From Caldilineae bacterium (GTDB taxonomy: Bacteria > Chloroflexota > Anaerolineae > J102): 11,553 nucleotides of DNA. The notes beneath the pieces are model-generated. The model did no database searches, was not told the origin of the DNA, and saw only the letters and a list, made by a program, of their open reading frames with translations. The position numbers were made by a program, and so were the translations under genes. Below, in pieces: positions 1 through 7,136 of the stretch (its first letter is position 1; every line of letters starts with the position of its first letter). The DNA lies in contig DUEQ01000509.1 of NCBI GenBank assembly GCA_011192085.1, forward strand, positions 2,514 through 14,066. The letters run 5' to 3'.

Positions 1-1095
1 AACCGATATGATCACGGCCCCGCGGCCCTCTATCCCCTGCCCGATTCCCGCCCCATGAACCAAGCCCGCACGGAAGCGGCATTGCAAGCCATTCTGGCCC
101 GGTCCCATCGCATTTTCGCCATCTATTGGGCCACAGAGCAGGCCGATCCGGAGGGGTTCATCGAAAGCTATTTGGGCCAGCACGCGTTCAAGGCCTGGGA
201 TGCGTGGGTGGGGCGGCTGCGCTTTGTGGCATATAGCGCCGCGCCCCCGCCCGATCTCGTTCCCTTCGAGCAGCCTGTGCGGTTTGGCGAGCGTATTCTT
301 CTGGAGGCCGCAGGCTACAGCCGCGATCCCTTGCAGCCAGGGGATATCGCCCGGGTGCGGCTGGCCTGGTTGGCGACCGCGCCCCTGGAGACGCGCTACA
401 AGATCACCCTGCAACTGCTGGACCCGGCCAATCAGGTGATGGCTCAGGTGGACAGCGAGCCCAACGGCGGCGCGCACCCCACCACCTCCTGGCGTCCGGG
501 CGAGACCATCCCCGACGGCTACGGGCTGGCCATCCCCCTGGCCACGCCGCCGGGCCATTATCCTCTCATTCTGGCGGTGTACGATGCGGCTACGGGCGCG
601 CGACTGCTTGTTTCGGGTGAGGGCGCGCAGGGGGATTGCCTCGTGCTGGGGGATGTGACCCTCGTTCCGCCCGCGCAAGCGCCGCCCCTGGCCATTCTCT
701 CCATCCGCTACCCCGCGGAAGGGATTCGCGCGCCCTTCCGTTTTCTGGGACACAACCGCTACAAGCAGGGCTTCGCCCACGCGCCCGATACGCCCCTGCA
801 ACCGGGCGACATCCTCCACCTCACCACCTTTTGGCAGGCGTTGCAGCCGCCCGAGGGGGATTATCGCTTTGAGTTCCGTTTGGATGACGTGCCGTTGGGG
901 CGGTTCCACCTGGCCGGGCCGGAGTATCCCACCAGTCAGTGGCAGCCGGACCTGCCCTGGCGGGGCGAACACGCCGTGGTTCTGCCGCCCGAATTGGCTA
1001 CGGGGCGCGAGCACCGCCTATCGCTGCAATTGCTGGACCCCAACGGGCGGCCCCTGGGCGAGCCCATCGAGCTTACGCCCCGCCTGCGGTATTGA
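1..1095 (+). CDS. Glycosyltransferase family 39-like membrane protein, C-terminal part (5' end outside window)
   Basis: The frame is open from base 1 with no stop before the first ATG at 55, so this is the last 364 codons of a longer gene; 55 is an internal methionine. The first ~80 residues (YDHGPAALYPLP, then a helix and HRIFAIYWATEQADPEGF) resemble the soluble tail that follows the membrane domain in ArnT/GT39-like glycosyltransferases of Chloroflexota. These enzymes transfer sugars from lipid carriers at the outer membrane face. Next come two similar beta-sandwich modules, about window residues 110-222 and 265-361. Each has a 'LQPGD' strand, a central 'QLLD' or 'FRLDD' strand and a 'PTTSW'/'PTSQW' motif. 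No transmembrane segment or catalytic Asp pair is inside the window, so the enzyme class rests on family resemblance of the tail. The gene converges on glpC and overlaps its 3' end by 23 bases, with no terminator visible. Confidence 0.68.
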   Translation, partial: NRYDHGPAALYPLPDSRPMNQARTEAALQAILARSHRIFAIYWATEQADPEGFIESYLGQHAFKAWDAWVGRLRFVAYSAAPPPDLVPFEQPVRFGERILLEAAGYSRDPLQPGDIARVRLAWLATAPLETRYKITLQLLDPANQVMAQVDSEPNGGAHPTTSWRPGETIPDGYGLAIPLATPPGHYPLILAVYDAATGARLLVSGEGAQGDCLVLGDVTLVPPAQAPPLAILSIRYPAEGIRAPFRFLGHNRYKQGFAHAPDTPLQPGDILHLTTFWQALQPPEGDYRFEFRLDDVPLGRFHLAGPEYPTSQWQPDLPWRGEHAVVLPPELATGREHRLSLQLLDPNGRPLGEPIELTPRLRY

Positions 1096-2386
1096 CTTCC
1101 GTCCATCGTTCATGCCGCGCGGGCGACGCCATCGGTTTGCGCGCGTTCAGATCATACAACCCATAGGCTGCGGCCAGGATTTCGATGGGATGACGGCTGT
1201 CCTGGCCCGAGCCATGCTCGATCTGCCAGCGGCAGGTCTCGGAATCGCAGGCGTTGAACTCGGTGTGATGGCGCTCCTCTTCCTCCAGGATGAAGGTGAA
1301 TAGCTCCTGCCCCACCTTCATGGCGATGTCATATTTCTCCTTCTTGTAGCCGTAGGTGCCAGCGATGCCGCAGCAGCGGGCGTGGCTCTCGTGCACCTCC
1401 ACGCCCGGAATCATCTCCAGCACATCCATGGCGGGCCGTCCCGCCCGGTGCGCCCGATATTGACAGGGCGGATGATAGGGGATGACCATCTCCATCGCCA
1501 CGAAATCCCTGGGGAGCTCATCCAGACGCTCTCGAATCCACTCGAAGATGTCCCACACCGCGTGGGTGAGGGTCTGCTCCGCCTCGCCATGCCGATCCAG
1601 TAGATGGGGGGCCTCCTCCTTCAGGGTCAGGGTGCAGCTCGTGCTGGCGCCCACGATGTCGTAACCTGCCGCGGCCAGGGGTCCAAGCTTGCGCAGATTG
1701 TTATCATAGAGCTTGCTCGCGGCCTTGAATTCGCCATTGCTGAGCATGGGCAGCCCGCAGCAGTTCTGCGGCGGGACGATGACTTCGTATCCCATGTGCT
1801 CCAGCACCAGCACCGCGGCGACGCCGATGAAGGGTTCGTAATACATGGTGGCGCAGCCGTGGAAGTAGACGACCTTTTTGTCGGAGATGAGACGGCGGGG
1901 GTAGTGTTCCTCCCACCAATCCCCAAAGGTTCCTGTGACGCTCCACCGGGGCAAGGGGGCTTCTTTGGCGATGCCGAGGATGGCGTCGGCGGCGATGCGG
2001 CTGAGGGGATTGTGCAGCGCGAAGTTGGCCAGGTTCGGAGCGTAGCTCCCCACTTTGCCCAGGAGCTCGTTGCGGCCCAGCAAGCGGTTGCGCAGAGGGA
2101 TGCCCTTTTCGGCTGCCAGCGCGGCCCGAGCCCGGGCGTTCATCTCCATGATGTTGACGTCATTGGGGCAAACTTCGTTGCAGACCCGGCAGCCGGAGCA
2201 GTAATCCACCGAGAGATCGGGCGAGGGCTGATCCGCCATGCGGAATCGCTGGGCCTGCGGGCCCGCATATTTCGGGCCAGGAAAGCGGTCCGTCACCTCG
2301 GAGACCGGGCAATAGCTGACGCAGATGTTGCACTTGATGCACTGGTCCAGCGTGGTTTCGGGAGGAAGCCAGGAATCAATCATCAT
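1073..2386 (-). CDS. glpC: Anaerobic glycerol-3-phosphate dehydrogenase subunit C (iron-sulfur membrane-anchor subunit)
   Basis: GlpC carries electrons from the GlpAB flavin dimer to the membrane quinone pool. The 437-residue protein (E. coli GlpC is about 396) opens with two [4Fe-4S] ferredoxin clusters: C16, C19, C22, C26 and C63, C66, C69, C73. It then has two CCG (cysteine-rich) domains with CCG at 209-211 (plus C178, C251) and at 338-340 (plus C308, C380). This is the GlpC/HdrB-like architecture. There is no transmembrane helix; membrane contact in this family is through the cysteine-rich region. ATG codons at 2386 and 2383 are both possible. A GGAGG inside the end of glpB, 8 nt before 2386, favours the first. 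The gap to the glpB stop is only 3 nt, so the two are translationally coupled. It is the last gene of the operon; its stop lies inside the convergent glycosyltransferase gene. Confidence 0.93.
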   Translation of the reverse strand: MMIDSWLPPETTLDQCIKCNICVSYCPVSEVTDRFPGPKYAGPQAQRFRMADQPSPDLSVDYCSGCRVCNEVCPNDVNIMEMNARARAALAAEKGIPLRNRLLGRNELLGKVGSYAPNLANFALHNPLSRIAADAILGIAKEAPLPRWSVTGTFGDWWEEHYPRRLISDKKVVYFHGCATMYYEPFIGVAAVLVLEHMGYEVIVPPQNCCGLPMLSNGEFKAASKLYDNNLRKLGPLAAAGYDIVGASTSCTLTLKEEAPHLLDRHGEAEQTLTHAVWDIFEWIRERLDELPRDFVAMEMVIPYHPPCQYRAHRAGRPAMDVLEMIPGVEVHESHARCCGIAGTYGYKKEKYDIAMKVGQELFTFILEEEERHHTEFNACDSETCRWQIEHGSGQDSRHPIEILAAAYGLYDLNARKPMASPARHERWTEVNTAGGA

Positions 2387-2389
2387 GGA

Positions 2390-3652
2390 TTATGCCTCCA
2401 ACAGCTTGTTCACCGCCGCGTGGGCCGTAGCGATGGCCACGCCCTCCATGCTGCGTTCGGCGATGGGGTCGGCATCCGCGAATAGATTGCCCGCCGCCCA
2501 GAGATTCTTGAAAACCGCTCTGCCATCCCGGTCCACTGGCCGGAAATCCGCTGCCACCCGCAGGCCGCCCCGGAAGAGGGGATGCCCATCGGGCGCGAGG
2601 AAGTCGGGATGGAACCAGTCCCTGCGCTTTTGGGGCGCGTCTACAGGCAGGTCGAAGATGACTTCCTGCACGCGGCCGGTGAAGTCGCTGTCGAAGCCGC
2701 CCCCCAGGATGCCGCCCGTGGCCAGCAGAAAGCGTTCCGCCCGATGTTTGACCGGACGGGCGCTGGCCTGCGAGGACACCCACGCGATCGCGCCATCTTG
2801 GACCGCGAAATCGGTGACGGTGAGGCCCAAATCCATGCGTCCGTGCAACGTTCGCTCGAAGTACTCGCGCAATGCCGAGATCAGGCGGATGCCGGGCGCG
2901 CTGGGGGGTAGGGTGGGAATCTCGAAAATGGGCGCATCCAGCGCCCCGCGCAGCGTCGCCAGGGTGTAGGCATGGCGTTTCATGCCCAGGATTGCGGGCA
3001 GGCCCACCCGCTCGCCCGGCCTGATGATCCTCTTCAGGGCGTCGGCCAGGCGTGCCGCGGCGGCGTCGTCATCCAGCGCCTGGGCCAGATGCACGGTAGT
3101 GAAATCCCGGCGTTGGGTGATGATCTCGATAGGCAGAAATTCGGCTCGGGCCTGGAAGCCGAGTTTGATCAGATTCTCGGCGATGAGAGTGGGGTAGAAA
3201 TCGCGCAGCGCCTGAAAGCCGACGATGAGGTAGGGTTCGGGGCGCCCCATGTGGCCCTCCACCTGCCCATCGGGAGCCAGAAAAACGGGCCGGGGCGCGC
3301 CCACGGGCGATGGCAGGAGCAGGTTGCCGCCATCCTCTGCGCCGAGATAGGGCAGGCCCAGCGACGCCGCCAGCTCGGCGAAGGTCTCTAGGCTCTTGCG
3401 CAGGGCGTCGGCCTCCAGCAGGGTGTAGGGATGGCGGGGTCGGGCCTGGGCCAGCGCGTCCATCGCTTCGAAAGGGCGTTTGACCAGCTTTTGTCCGCCT
3501 GGAAGATAGCCTAACGCGCCAATGGTTCCCGGCGTCCAGTGCATGGCCCCCATGCCTGTGGCCACGATGCGGGTGCGCGCACCCCGTTGGGCCGCGGCGA
3601 TGGCCGCCACCAGGCCGGAGAGGCCCGCGCCGATGACCAACACGTCAGTCAT
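2390..3652 (-). CDS. glpB: Anaerobic glycerol-3-phosphate dehydrogenase subunit B
   Basis: GlpB is the second flavoprotein subunit of the GlpABC complex, which oxidises sn-glycerol 3-phosphate to dihydroxyacetone phosphate with quinone as acceptor. The 420-residue protein matches E. coli GlpB in length (about 419). It has an N-terminal dinucleotide-binding fold (VLVIGAGLSGLVAA, residues 4-17), the GlpB-type 'PGTIGALGYL' segment (41-50), and a C-terminal FAD-closing motif NLWAAGNLFADADPIAERS beginning near residue 383. 'LLATGGILGGGF' near residue 310 is the second strand-glycine motif of the flavin fold. The start codon lies 8 bases inside glpA, and GGAGGAGG precedes it by 3 nt. Order and overlaps (A-B-C) match the enterobacterial glpABC operon, which leaves little doubt about identity. 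Confidence 0.93.
   Translation of the reverse strand: MTDVLVIGAGLSGLVAAIAAAQRGARTRIVATGMGAMHWTPGTIGALGYLPGGQKLVKRPFEAMDALAQARPRHPYTLLEADALRKSLETFAELAASLGLPYLGAEDGGNLLLPSPVGAPRPVFLAPDGQVEGHMGRPEPYLIVGFQALRDFYPTLIAENLIKLGFQARAEFLPIEIITQRRDFTTVHLAQALDDDAAAARLADALKRIIRPGERVGLPAILGMKRHAYTLATLRGALDAPIFEIPTLPPSAPGIRLISALREYFERTLHGRMDLGLTVTDFAVQDGAIAWVSSQASARPVKHRAERFLLATGGILGGGFDSDFTGRVQEVIFDLPVDAPQKRRDWFHPDFLAPDGHPLFRGGLRVAADFRPVDRDGRAVFKNLWAAGNLFADADPIAERSMEGVAIATAHAAVNKLLEA
2395..2399 (-). promoter_or_regulatory. Shine-Dalgarno site of glpC inside the glpB 3' end
   Basis: GGAGG on the minus strand lies in the last codons of glpB, 8 nt from the ATG at 2386 and 11 nt from the second ATG at 2383. 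It therefore supports the first ATG as the glpC start and suggests coupled translation. Confidence 0.7.
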
Positions 3653-5399
3653 GGGCCTCCTCCAGGTGGTCGTTGGGCGTCATGTCCTTGTGATAGAAAT
3701 CGCTCAGGGGGCTTTTCAGCCCGGCGTCGGGCAGGTGATCCCCGTTCATGATGTCCAGATAAATCAGCCGGTCGAGCTGCTCCTGCTTGAGTTGCTGGCC
3801 CCAAACGATGGGAACCACGCCCCTCCACCGCTCTTGCAGGAAATCTCGCAGCAGCAGGTTGGGGTTATAGAGGGCATTGCCGCGGTTTCCAGTCTCGCCC
3901 GCGATCACGCCCTCGTCTGATGGATTGCTCGCGGGCGAGTGTAGATCGGCGACTTTCCAATCTGAGACCTCGATATCGGATGTGACTGCATGGCCCAGGT
4001 TCAGTTCGTGGATGACGCCCACGGCCCGATAGGTGCAGAAACCGCCCTGACAGGGCCCCATCCCCAAACGCACATCCCGGCGCAGGTCGTCCAGGCCGAT
4101 GGTTGGATTGCGTCGGGCCGCGTTTTCCAGCATGCCGCGAGTGACCAGTTCACATTCGCAGATGAGCTGATTCTGCAAGCCTCCCTCCTCCACCTCTTTC
4201 AAGCGATGGCCCAGCCAGTAATACCCATGCCGCGCGCCGGGGACGGGCGTCGTGGCGGTGGCGCAGGGCCTGCGCGCTCCCAGATAGGCCGCGGCCCGAT
4301 CCACCGCCTTCTCTGCCATCAAACGGAAGGTGGTGAGCTTGCCCCCGGTAATGGTGATGAGCCCGGCCACGCCATCTCGGGTTTGGTGGTCCAGCAGGGT
4401 GAACTTGCGGCTGATGTCCCGGTCATCGGTCACATGGGTTTCCTTATAGAGGGGCCGCACCCCCGCCCACACCCGCATGATGCGCGTCTTCTTGAATCCA
4501 GGCGCCAGCTTCTCCCCCTCCTCCAGCATCTTGCGGATCTCCCATTCCTCGATGCGCAGGTCTTCGGGATCGGCCACGGGCGTATCGGTGGTGCCGATGA
4601 TGGAGACGGTGTGCGCCGGGACGAGGATATCGCCGTCGGAGGGCCACTTACAGCGATTGATCACGCTGTTGACGATGCGATGCGCGGTCGCGATCATAAT
4701 GCCCTTGCCAGGCACGATATCGACCCGCGCGCCCGCCATGGCCGCGATCTTGCCCGACCAAGCCCCAGCCGCGTTGATCACCATGTCGGCCTGGATGGCG
4801 ATATCCTCGCCATGCACGAGGTCTCGCACGCTCACGCCCGTCACCCGCCGGTCGCCCTCGCTGCCGGTGATCAGAAGGTCGGTCACCTCATGATAGGTGA
4901 AGATGCGAGCGCCTGCTTCTCGAGCGGCTTGCACCGTGGCATGCACCATCAGAAAACCGTCGATGCTGGCGTCGGGCACGCGGAAAACTCGGCTGATGCG
5001 GGGATTCAGCCGCGGCTCCTCCTTCAGCGCCTGGGCGACGGGGATCTCTTGGCAAGGGACGCCAGCCGCCGCACAGCCCTGGACGAAGCGGTCGGGGTAG
5101 TCGCTCCCTTCGTCTTCGGGGGTAACGACAAAGAATCCGCCCGTGTCCTCGATGCAATGGGCATGGGTTCGGCGCAGAATCCGGTTTTCGTGAATGCATT
5201 CCTTCGCGCTGACGGGATCTTTGACCACATAGCGCCCGCCGCTATGCAGCAGCCCATGAAATCGGCCCGATGTGCCATGGCACAGGTCCCGTCGCTCCAC
5301 CAGGATGGCGTCGAATCCACGCAGGGCGGCATCCCAAACCACGCCCACGCCCGTCGCCCCGCCGCCGATGACCACGATTTCAGTAGAAAGTTTTTTCAT
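3645..5399 (-). CDS. glpA: Anaerobic glycerol-3-phosphate dehydrogenase subunit A (catalytic flavoprotein)
   Basis: GlpA is the catalytic FAD subunit that oxidises glycerol 3-phosphate to dihydroxyacetone phosphate. Seen in the 584-residue product: an FAD-binding GGGATGVG motif (12-19) with the acid VER at 34-36; the GlpA/GlpD signature around HGTSGRFHGLLHSGGRY (41-57); the conserved INAAGAWSG (208-216); and the FAD-closing TITGGKLTTFRLMAEKA (349-365). A BFD-like [2Fe-2S] domain follows with C414, C416, C450 and C455 (CEC...GPCQGGFC). This domain separates GlpA from aerobic GlpD, which lacks it. The protein is about 40 residues longer than E. coli GlpA (about 542), with extra sequence after the Fe-S domain, roughly 475-515. 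The start at 5399 gives MKKLSTEIVVIGGG and is 37 nt after the glpK stop; only a weak GGAT precedes it. The downstream gene glpB overlaps by 8 bases. Confidence 0.95.
   Translation of the reverse strand: MKKLSTEIVVIGGGATGVGVVWDAALRGFDAILVERRDLCHGTSGRFHGLLHSGGRYVVKDPVSAKECIHENRILRRTHAHCIEDTGGFFVVTPEDEGSDYPDRFVQGCAAAGVPCQEIPVAQALKEEPRLNPRISRVFRVPDASIDGFLMVHATVQAAREAGARIFTYHEVTDLLITGSEGDRRVTGVSVRDLVHGEDIAIQADMVINAAGAWSGKIAAMAGARVDIVPGKGIMIATAHRIVNSVINRCKWPSDGDILVPAHTVSIIGTTDTPVADPEDLRIEEWEIRKMLEEGEKLAPGFKKTRIMRVWAGVRPLYKETHVTDDRDISRKFTLLDHQTRDGVAGLITITGGKLTTFRLMAEKAVDRAAAYLGARRPCATATTPVPGARHGYYWLGHRLKEVEEGGLQNQLICECELVTRGMLENAARRNPTIGLDDLRRDVRLGMGPCQGGFCTYRAVGVIHELNLGHAVTSDIEVSDWKVADLHSPASNPSDEGVIAGETGNRGNALYNPNLLLRDFLQERWRGVVPIVWGQQLKQEQLDRLIYLDIMNGDHLPDAGLKSPLSDFYHKDMTPNDHLEEAHD
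3656..3663 (-). promoter_or_regulatory. Shine-Dalgarno site of glpB within the glpA 3' end
   Basis: GGAGGAGG on the minus strand is formed by the last glpA codons and sits 3 nt before the glpB ATG. The spacing is short, but together with the 8-base gene overlap it points to coupled translation of glpA and glpB. Confidence 0.6.
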
Positions 5400-5414
5400 A
5401 ACGGCATCCGATGG

Positions 5415-5428
5415 CGCGCGTCTGCGCG
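5415..5428 (-). other. Small GC hairpin between glpK and glpA
   Basis: The 37-nt gap between glpK and glpA contains a perfect 5-bp CGCGC/GCGCG stem around a 4-nt loop (AGAC on the transcribed strand). It has no T run, so it does not look like an intrinsic terminator. It could be an mRNA-stability or processing element that separates glpK from glpABC expression levels. The stem is short and could arise by chance. Confidence 0.3.
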
Positions 5429-5436
5429 TTCAACTG

Positions 5437-6930
5437 TCATCCATCCAGCCAGTGCATGCTGCGCTGGACGGCCTTGAGCCAGCCCTGGAACAGCTTCTCG
5501 CGGGTGGCCTCGTCCATCGCTGGCTCCCAAGTCGCGTCGATCTGCCAATTGGCCCGCAGATCGTCGAAATTGCGCCAGTAGCCCACGGCCAGGCCCGCGG
5601 CGTAGGCTGCGCCCAGGGCTGTGGTTTCCGCTACTTTGGGTCGCACCACGGGCACGTTGAGGATGTCGGATTGGAACTGCATGAGCAGGTTGTTGTGGAC
5701 CATGCCGCCATCCACCTTCAGGGCCTTCAGGCTCATGCCCGAGTCCCTCTCCATGGCCTCCAGCACCTCGCGAGTCTGGTAGGCTGTGGATTCGAGGGCC
5801 GCGCGGCAGATGTGATTCTTGGTGATGTAGCGGGTGAGGCCCACGATGACGCCGCGGGCGTCGGATTGCCAATAGGGCGCGAAGAGGCCGGAGAAGGCGG
5901 GGACGATGTAGATGCCGCCGCTGTCGGGCACGGCCCTGGCATAGTCTTCGATGTGATGAGAGAAGTCGAAGAAGCGGAGGTTGTCGCGCAGCCACTGCAC
6001 CAGCGCGCCCGCGATGGCGATGGAGCCTTCCAGCGCGTAGACCGCGGGCTCGTCGCCGAATTTGTAGCACAAGGTGGTGAGTAGCCCGCTCTTGCTGGGG
6101 ACAATCGCCGCGCCTGTGTTCATGATCATGAAACAGCCGGTGCCGTAGGTGTTTTTGGCCTCGCCCGGCTCGAAGCAGGCCTGGCCCACGGTCGCGGCCT
6201 GTTGGTCCCCTAGGTCGCCGCATACAGGCGCGCCTTGCCATGTTCCGTAGATGGCGGGGTCGCTGGAGGGTCGGATCTCGGGCAGCATCGAGGGGGGGAC
6301 GCCCATAATCGCCAGCATGTCCTCATCCCAGTCCAGGGTCTCCAGGTTCATGAGCATGGTGCGGCTGGCGTTGGTCACGTCGGTGACGTGGGCGCCGCGG
6401 TTGGGGCCGCCCGTCAGATTCCAGATGATCCAGGCGTCGATGGTGCCGAAGAGCGCGTCCCCGCGCTCGACGGCCTCGCGCACGCCTTCCACATGATCGA
6501 GGATCCACTTGATTTTGGGGCCGGAGAAGTAGGTAGCCAGGGGCAGGCCCACCTTCTCGCGAAAACGATCCTTCCCGCCATCCGCGGCCAGTTCGTTGCA
6601 GATCGCATCGGTGCGAGTGTCTTGCCAGACGATGGCGTTGTCATAGGGCTTGCCCGTGTTTTTATCCCACACGACTGTGGTTTCGCGCTGGTTGGTGACG
6701 CCAATGGCGGCCAGATCGCTTGGGGCGAGGCCCGCCTTCTGCATGGCCCCCGCCATCACCTCCTGGGTGCGGGCCCATATCTCCATGGGATCGTGCTCCA
6801 CCCAGCCCGGTTTGGGGTAGATCTGTTCATGTTCGAGCTGATGAGCAGCGATGACGTTGCCCCCGTGGTCGAAAATCATGAAACGGGTGCTGGTCGTGCC
6901 TTGGTCGATGGCGGCTACATATTTCGACAT
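5437..6930 (-). CDS. glpK: Glycerol kinase
   Basis: GlpK phosphorylates glycerol with ATP to sn-glycerol 3-phosphate, trapping it in the cytoplasm and feeding GlpABC. The 497-residue product is a typical FGGY kinase: phosphate-binding [11 protein letters not shown] (6-16), glycerol-binding NQRE (80-83) and [10 protein letters not shown] (133-142), catalytic Asp at GDQQAA (D242), YGTGCFM (262-268), the FGGY-type stretch [18 protein letters not shown] (348-365), and the ATP site [12 protein letters not shown] (407-418). The start at 6930 gives [11 protein letters not shown], the usual family N-terminus. An in-frame ATG at 6972 would add 14 residues of no family match and lies directly after a hairpin T run. 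Neither start has a clear Shine-Dalgarno. The loop before the catalytic Asp, which in some Gram-positive kinases carries the HPr-phosphorylated His, has no His here. It is the first gene of the operon. Confidence 0.96.
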   Translation of the reverse strand: MSKYVAAIDQGTTSTRFMIFDHGGNVIAAHQLEHEQIYPKPGWVEHDPMEIWARTQEVMAGAMQKAGLAPSDLAAIGVTNQRETTVVWDKNTGKPYDNAIVWQDTRTDAICNELAADGGKDRFREKVGLPLATYFSGPKIKWILDHVEGVREAVERGDALFGTIDAWIIWNLTGGPNRGAHVTDVTNASRTMLMNLETLDWDEDMLAIMGVPPSMLPEIRPSSDPAIYGTWQGAPVCGDLGDQQAATVGQACFEPGEAKNTYGTGCFMIMNTGAAIVPSKSGLLTTLCYKFGDEPAVYALEGSIAIAGALVQWLRDNLRFFDFSHHIEDYARAVPDSGGIYIVPAFSGLFAPYWQSDARGVIVGLTRYITKNHICRAALESTAYQTREVLEAMERDSGMSLKALKVDGGMVHNNLLMQFQSDILNVPVVRPKVAETTALGAAYAAGLAVGYWRNFDDLRANWQIDATWEPAMDEATREKLFQGWLKAVQRSMHWLDG

Positions 6931-6976
6931 GATGTTTTGGATGGAGGTTCGGGTGTGGGGCGTGACGCCCATAAAA

Positions 6977-7014
6977 AACAGACGTACTCACTCGTTGGAG
7001 AAAATACGTCTGTT
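6977..7014 (-). promoter_or_regulatory. Inverted repeat with T run in the glpK leader (candidate attenuator or operator)
   Basis: AACAGACGTA (7014-7005 on the minus strand) is repeated inverted as TACGTCTGTT (6986-6977) around an 18-nt spacer; all ten positions pair. On the transcribed strand the 3' arm runs straight into more T residues, giving TACGTCTGTTTTTTATG. This is the layout of an intrinsic terminator, although the stem is only 40% G+C and the loop is long. The longer candidate glpK start (6972) follows the T run immediately. The structure lies about 90 nt downstream of the predicted transcription start. As DNA, the same dyad could instead be a pair of repressor half-sites. Function is inferred. 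Confidence 0.5.
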
Positions 7015-7067
7015 GGTGGATTACGAGCGCCGCACGGTTCGTTTACAGGATGGTTATCGAATGCTGG

Positions 7068-7096
7068 GTCTGTTTGGGTTTCGATCCACAACCCAA
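7068..7096 (-). promoter_or_regulatory. Upstream leader hairpin and possible antiterminator segment
   Basis: On the transcribed strand TTGGGTT (7096-7090) can pair with AACCCAA (7080-7074) around a 9-nt loop, forming a hairpin at the very start of the glp leader. Overlapping its 3' arm is AAACAGAC (7075-7068), which is perfectly complementary to GTCTGTTT (6983-6976), the 3' arm of the terminator-like repeat. Three mutually exclusive pairings are therefore possible, as in known attenuators. The pairings are seen in the sequence; a regulatory role is inference. Confidence 0.35.
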
Positions 7097-7107
7097 TTTT
7101 GTAAGAC

Positions 7108-7136
7108 ATTATACGCCCGGCGCTGGGCTTTGTCAA
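7108..7136 (-). promoter_or_regulatory. Consensus sigma-70 type promoter of the glpKABC operon
   Basis: Reading the minus strand, TTGACA (7136-7131) and TATAAT (7113-7108) both match the housekeeping consensus at all six positions and are separated by exactly 17 bp. Transcription would start near 7101 and run into glpK, leaving a leader of about 170 nt. The spacer holds a near-perfect 14-bp palindrome (7115-7128), GCCCAGC/GCCGGGC with one mismatched pair, which could be a repressor site. Such a strong core promoter would need negative control, by an operator or by the leader structures downstream. Confidence 0.85.
7115..7128. promoter_or_regulatory. Palindrome between -35 and -10 of the glp promoter (candidate operator)
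   Basis: The 14-mer GCCCAGCGCCGGGC (minus strand) is symmetrical except for one base pair (GCCCAGC against GCCCGGC). It fills most of the promoter spacer, where a bound dimer would block RNA polymerase. No regulator gene is in the window. In a GC-rich genome short palindromes of this composition are not rare, so confidence is modest. Confidence 0.35.

Noticed and set aside
55..57. ATG at 55 as the start of a soluble protein
   Set aside because: The frame is open upstream to base 1 and the upstream residues continue the expected family sequence, so it is an internal Met.
1604..2485. Open frame on the plus strand opposite glpC and the end of glpB
   Set aside because: It is an antisense frame of genuine genes; no family pattern or ribosome site is seen.
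3990..5477. Long open frame on the plus strand (495 codons) opposite glpA
   Set aside because: It is the antisense shadow of glpA in a GC-rich sequence. Its translation has no recognisable motifs, while the minus strand encodes an unmistakable GlpA.
6931..6972. Extended glycerol kinase N-terminus from the ATG at 6972
   Set aside because: The 14 extra residues do not match the family, and the ATG abuts the T run of the leader hairpin. It is kept only as an alternative start.
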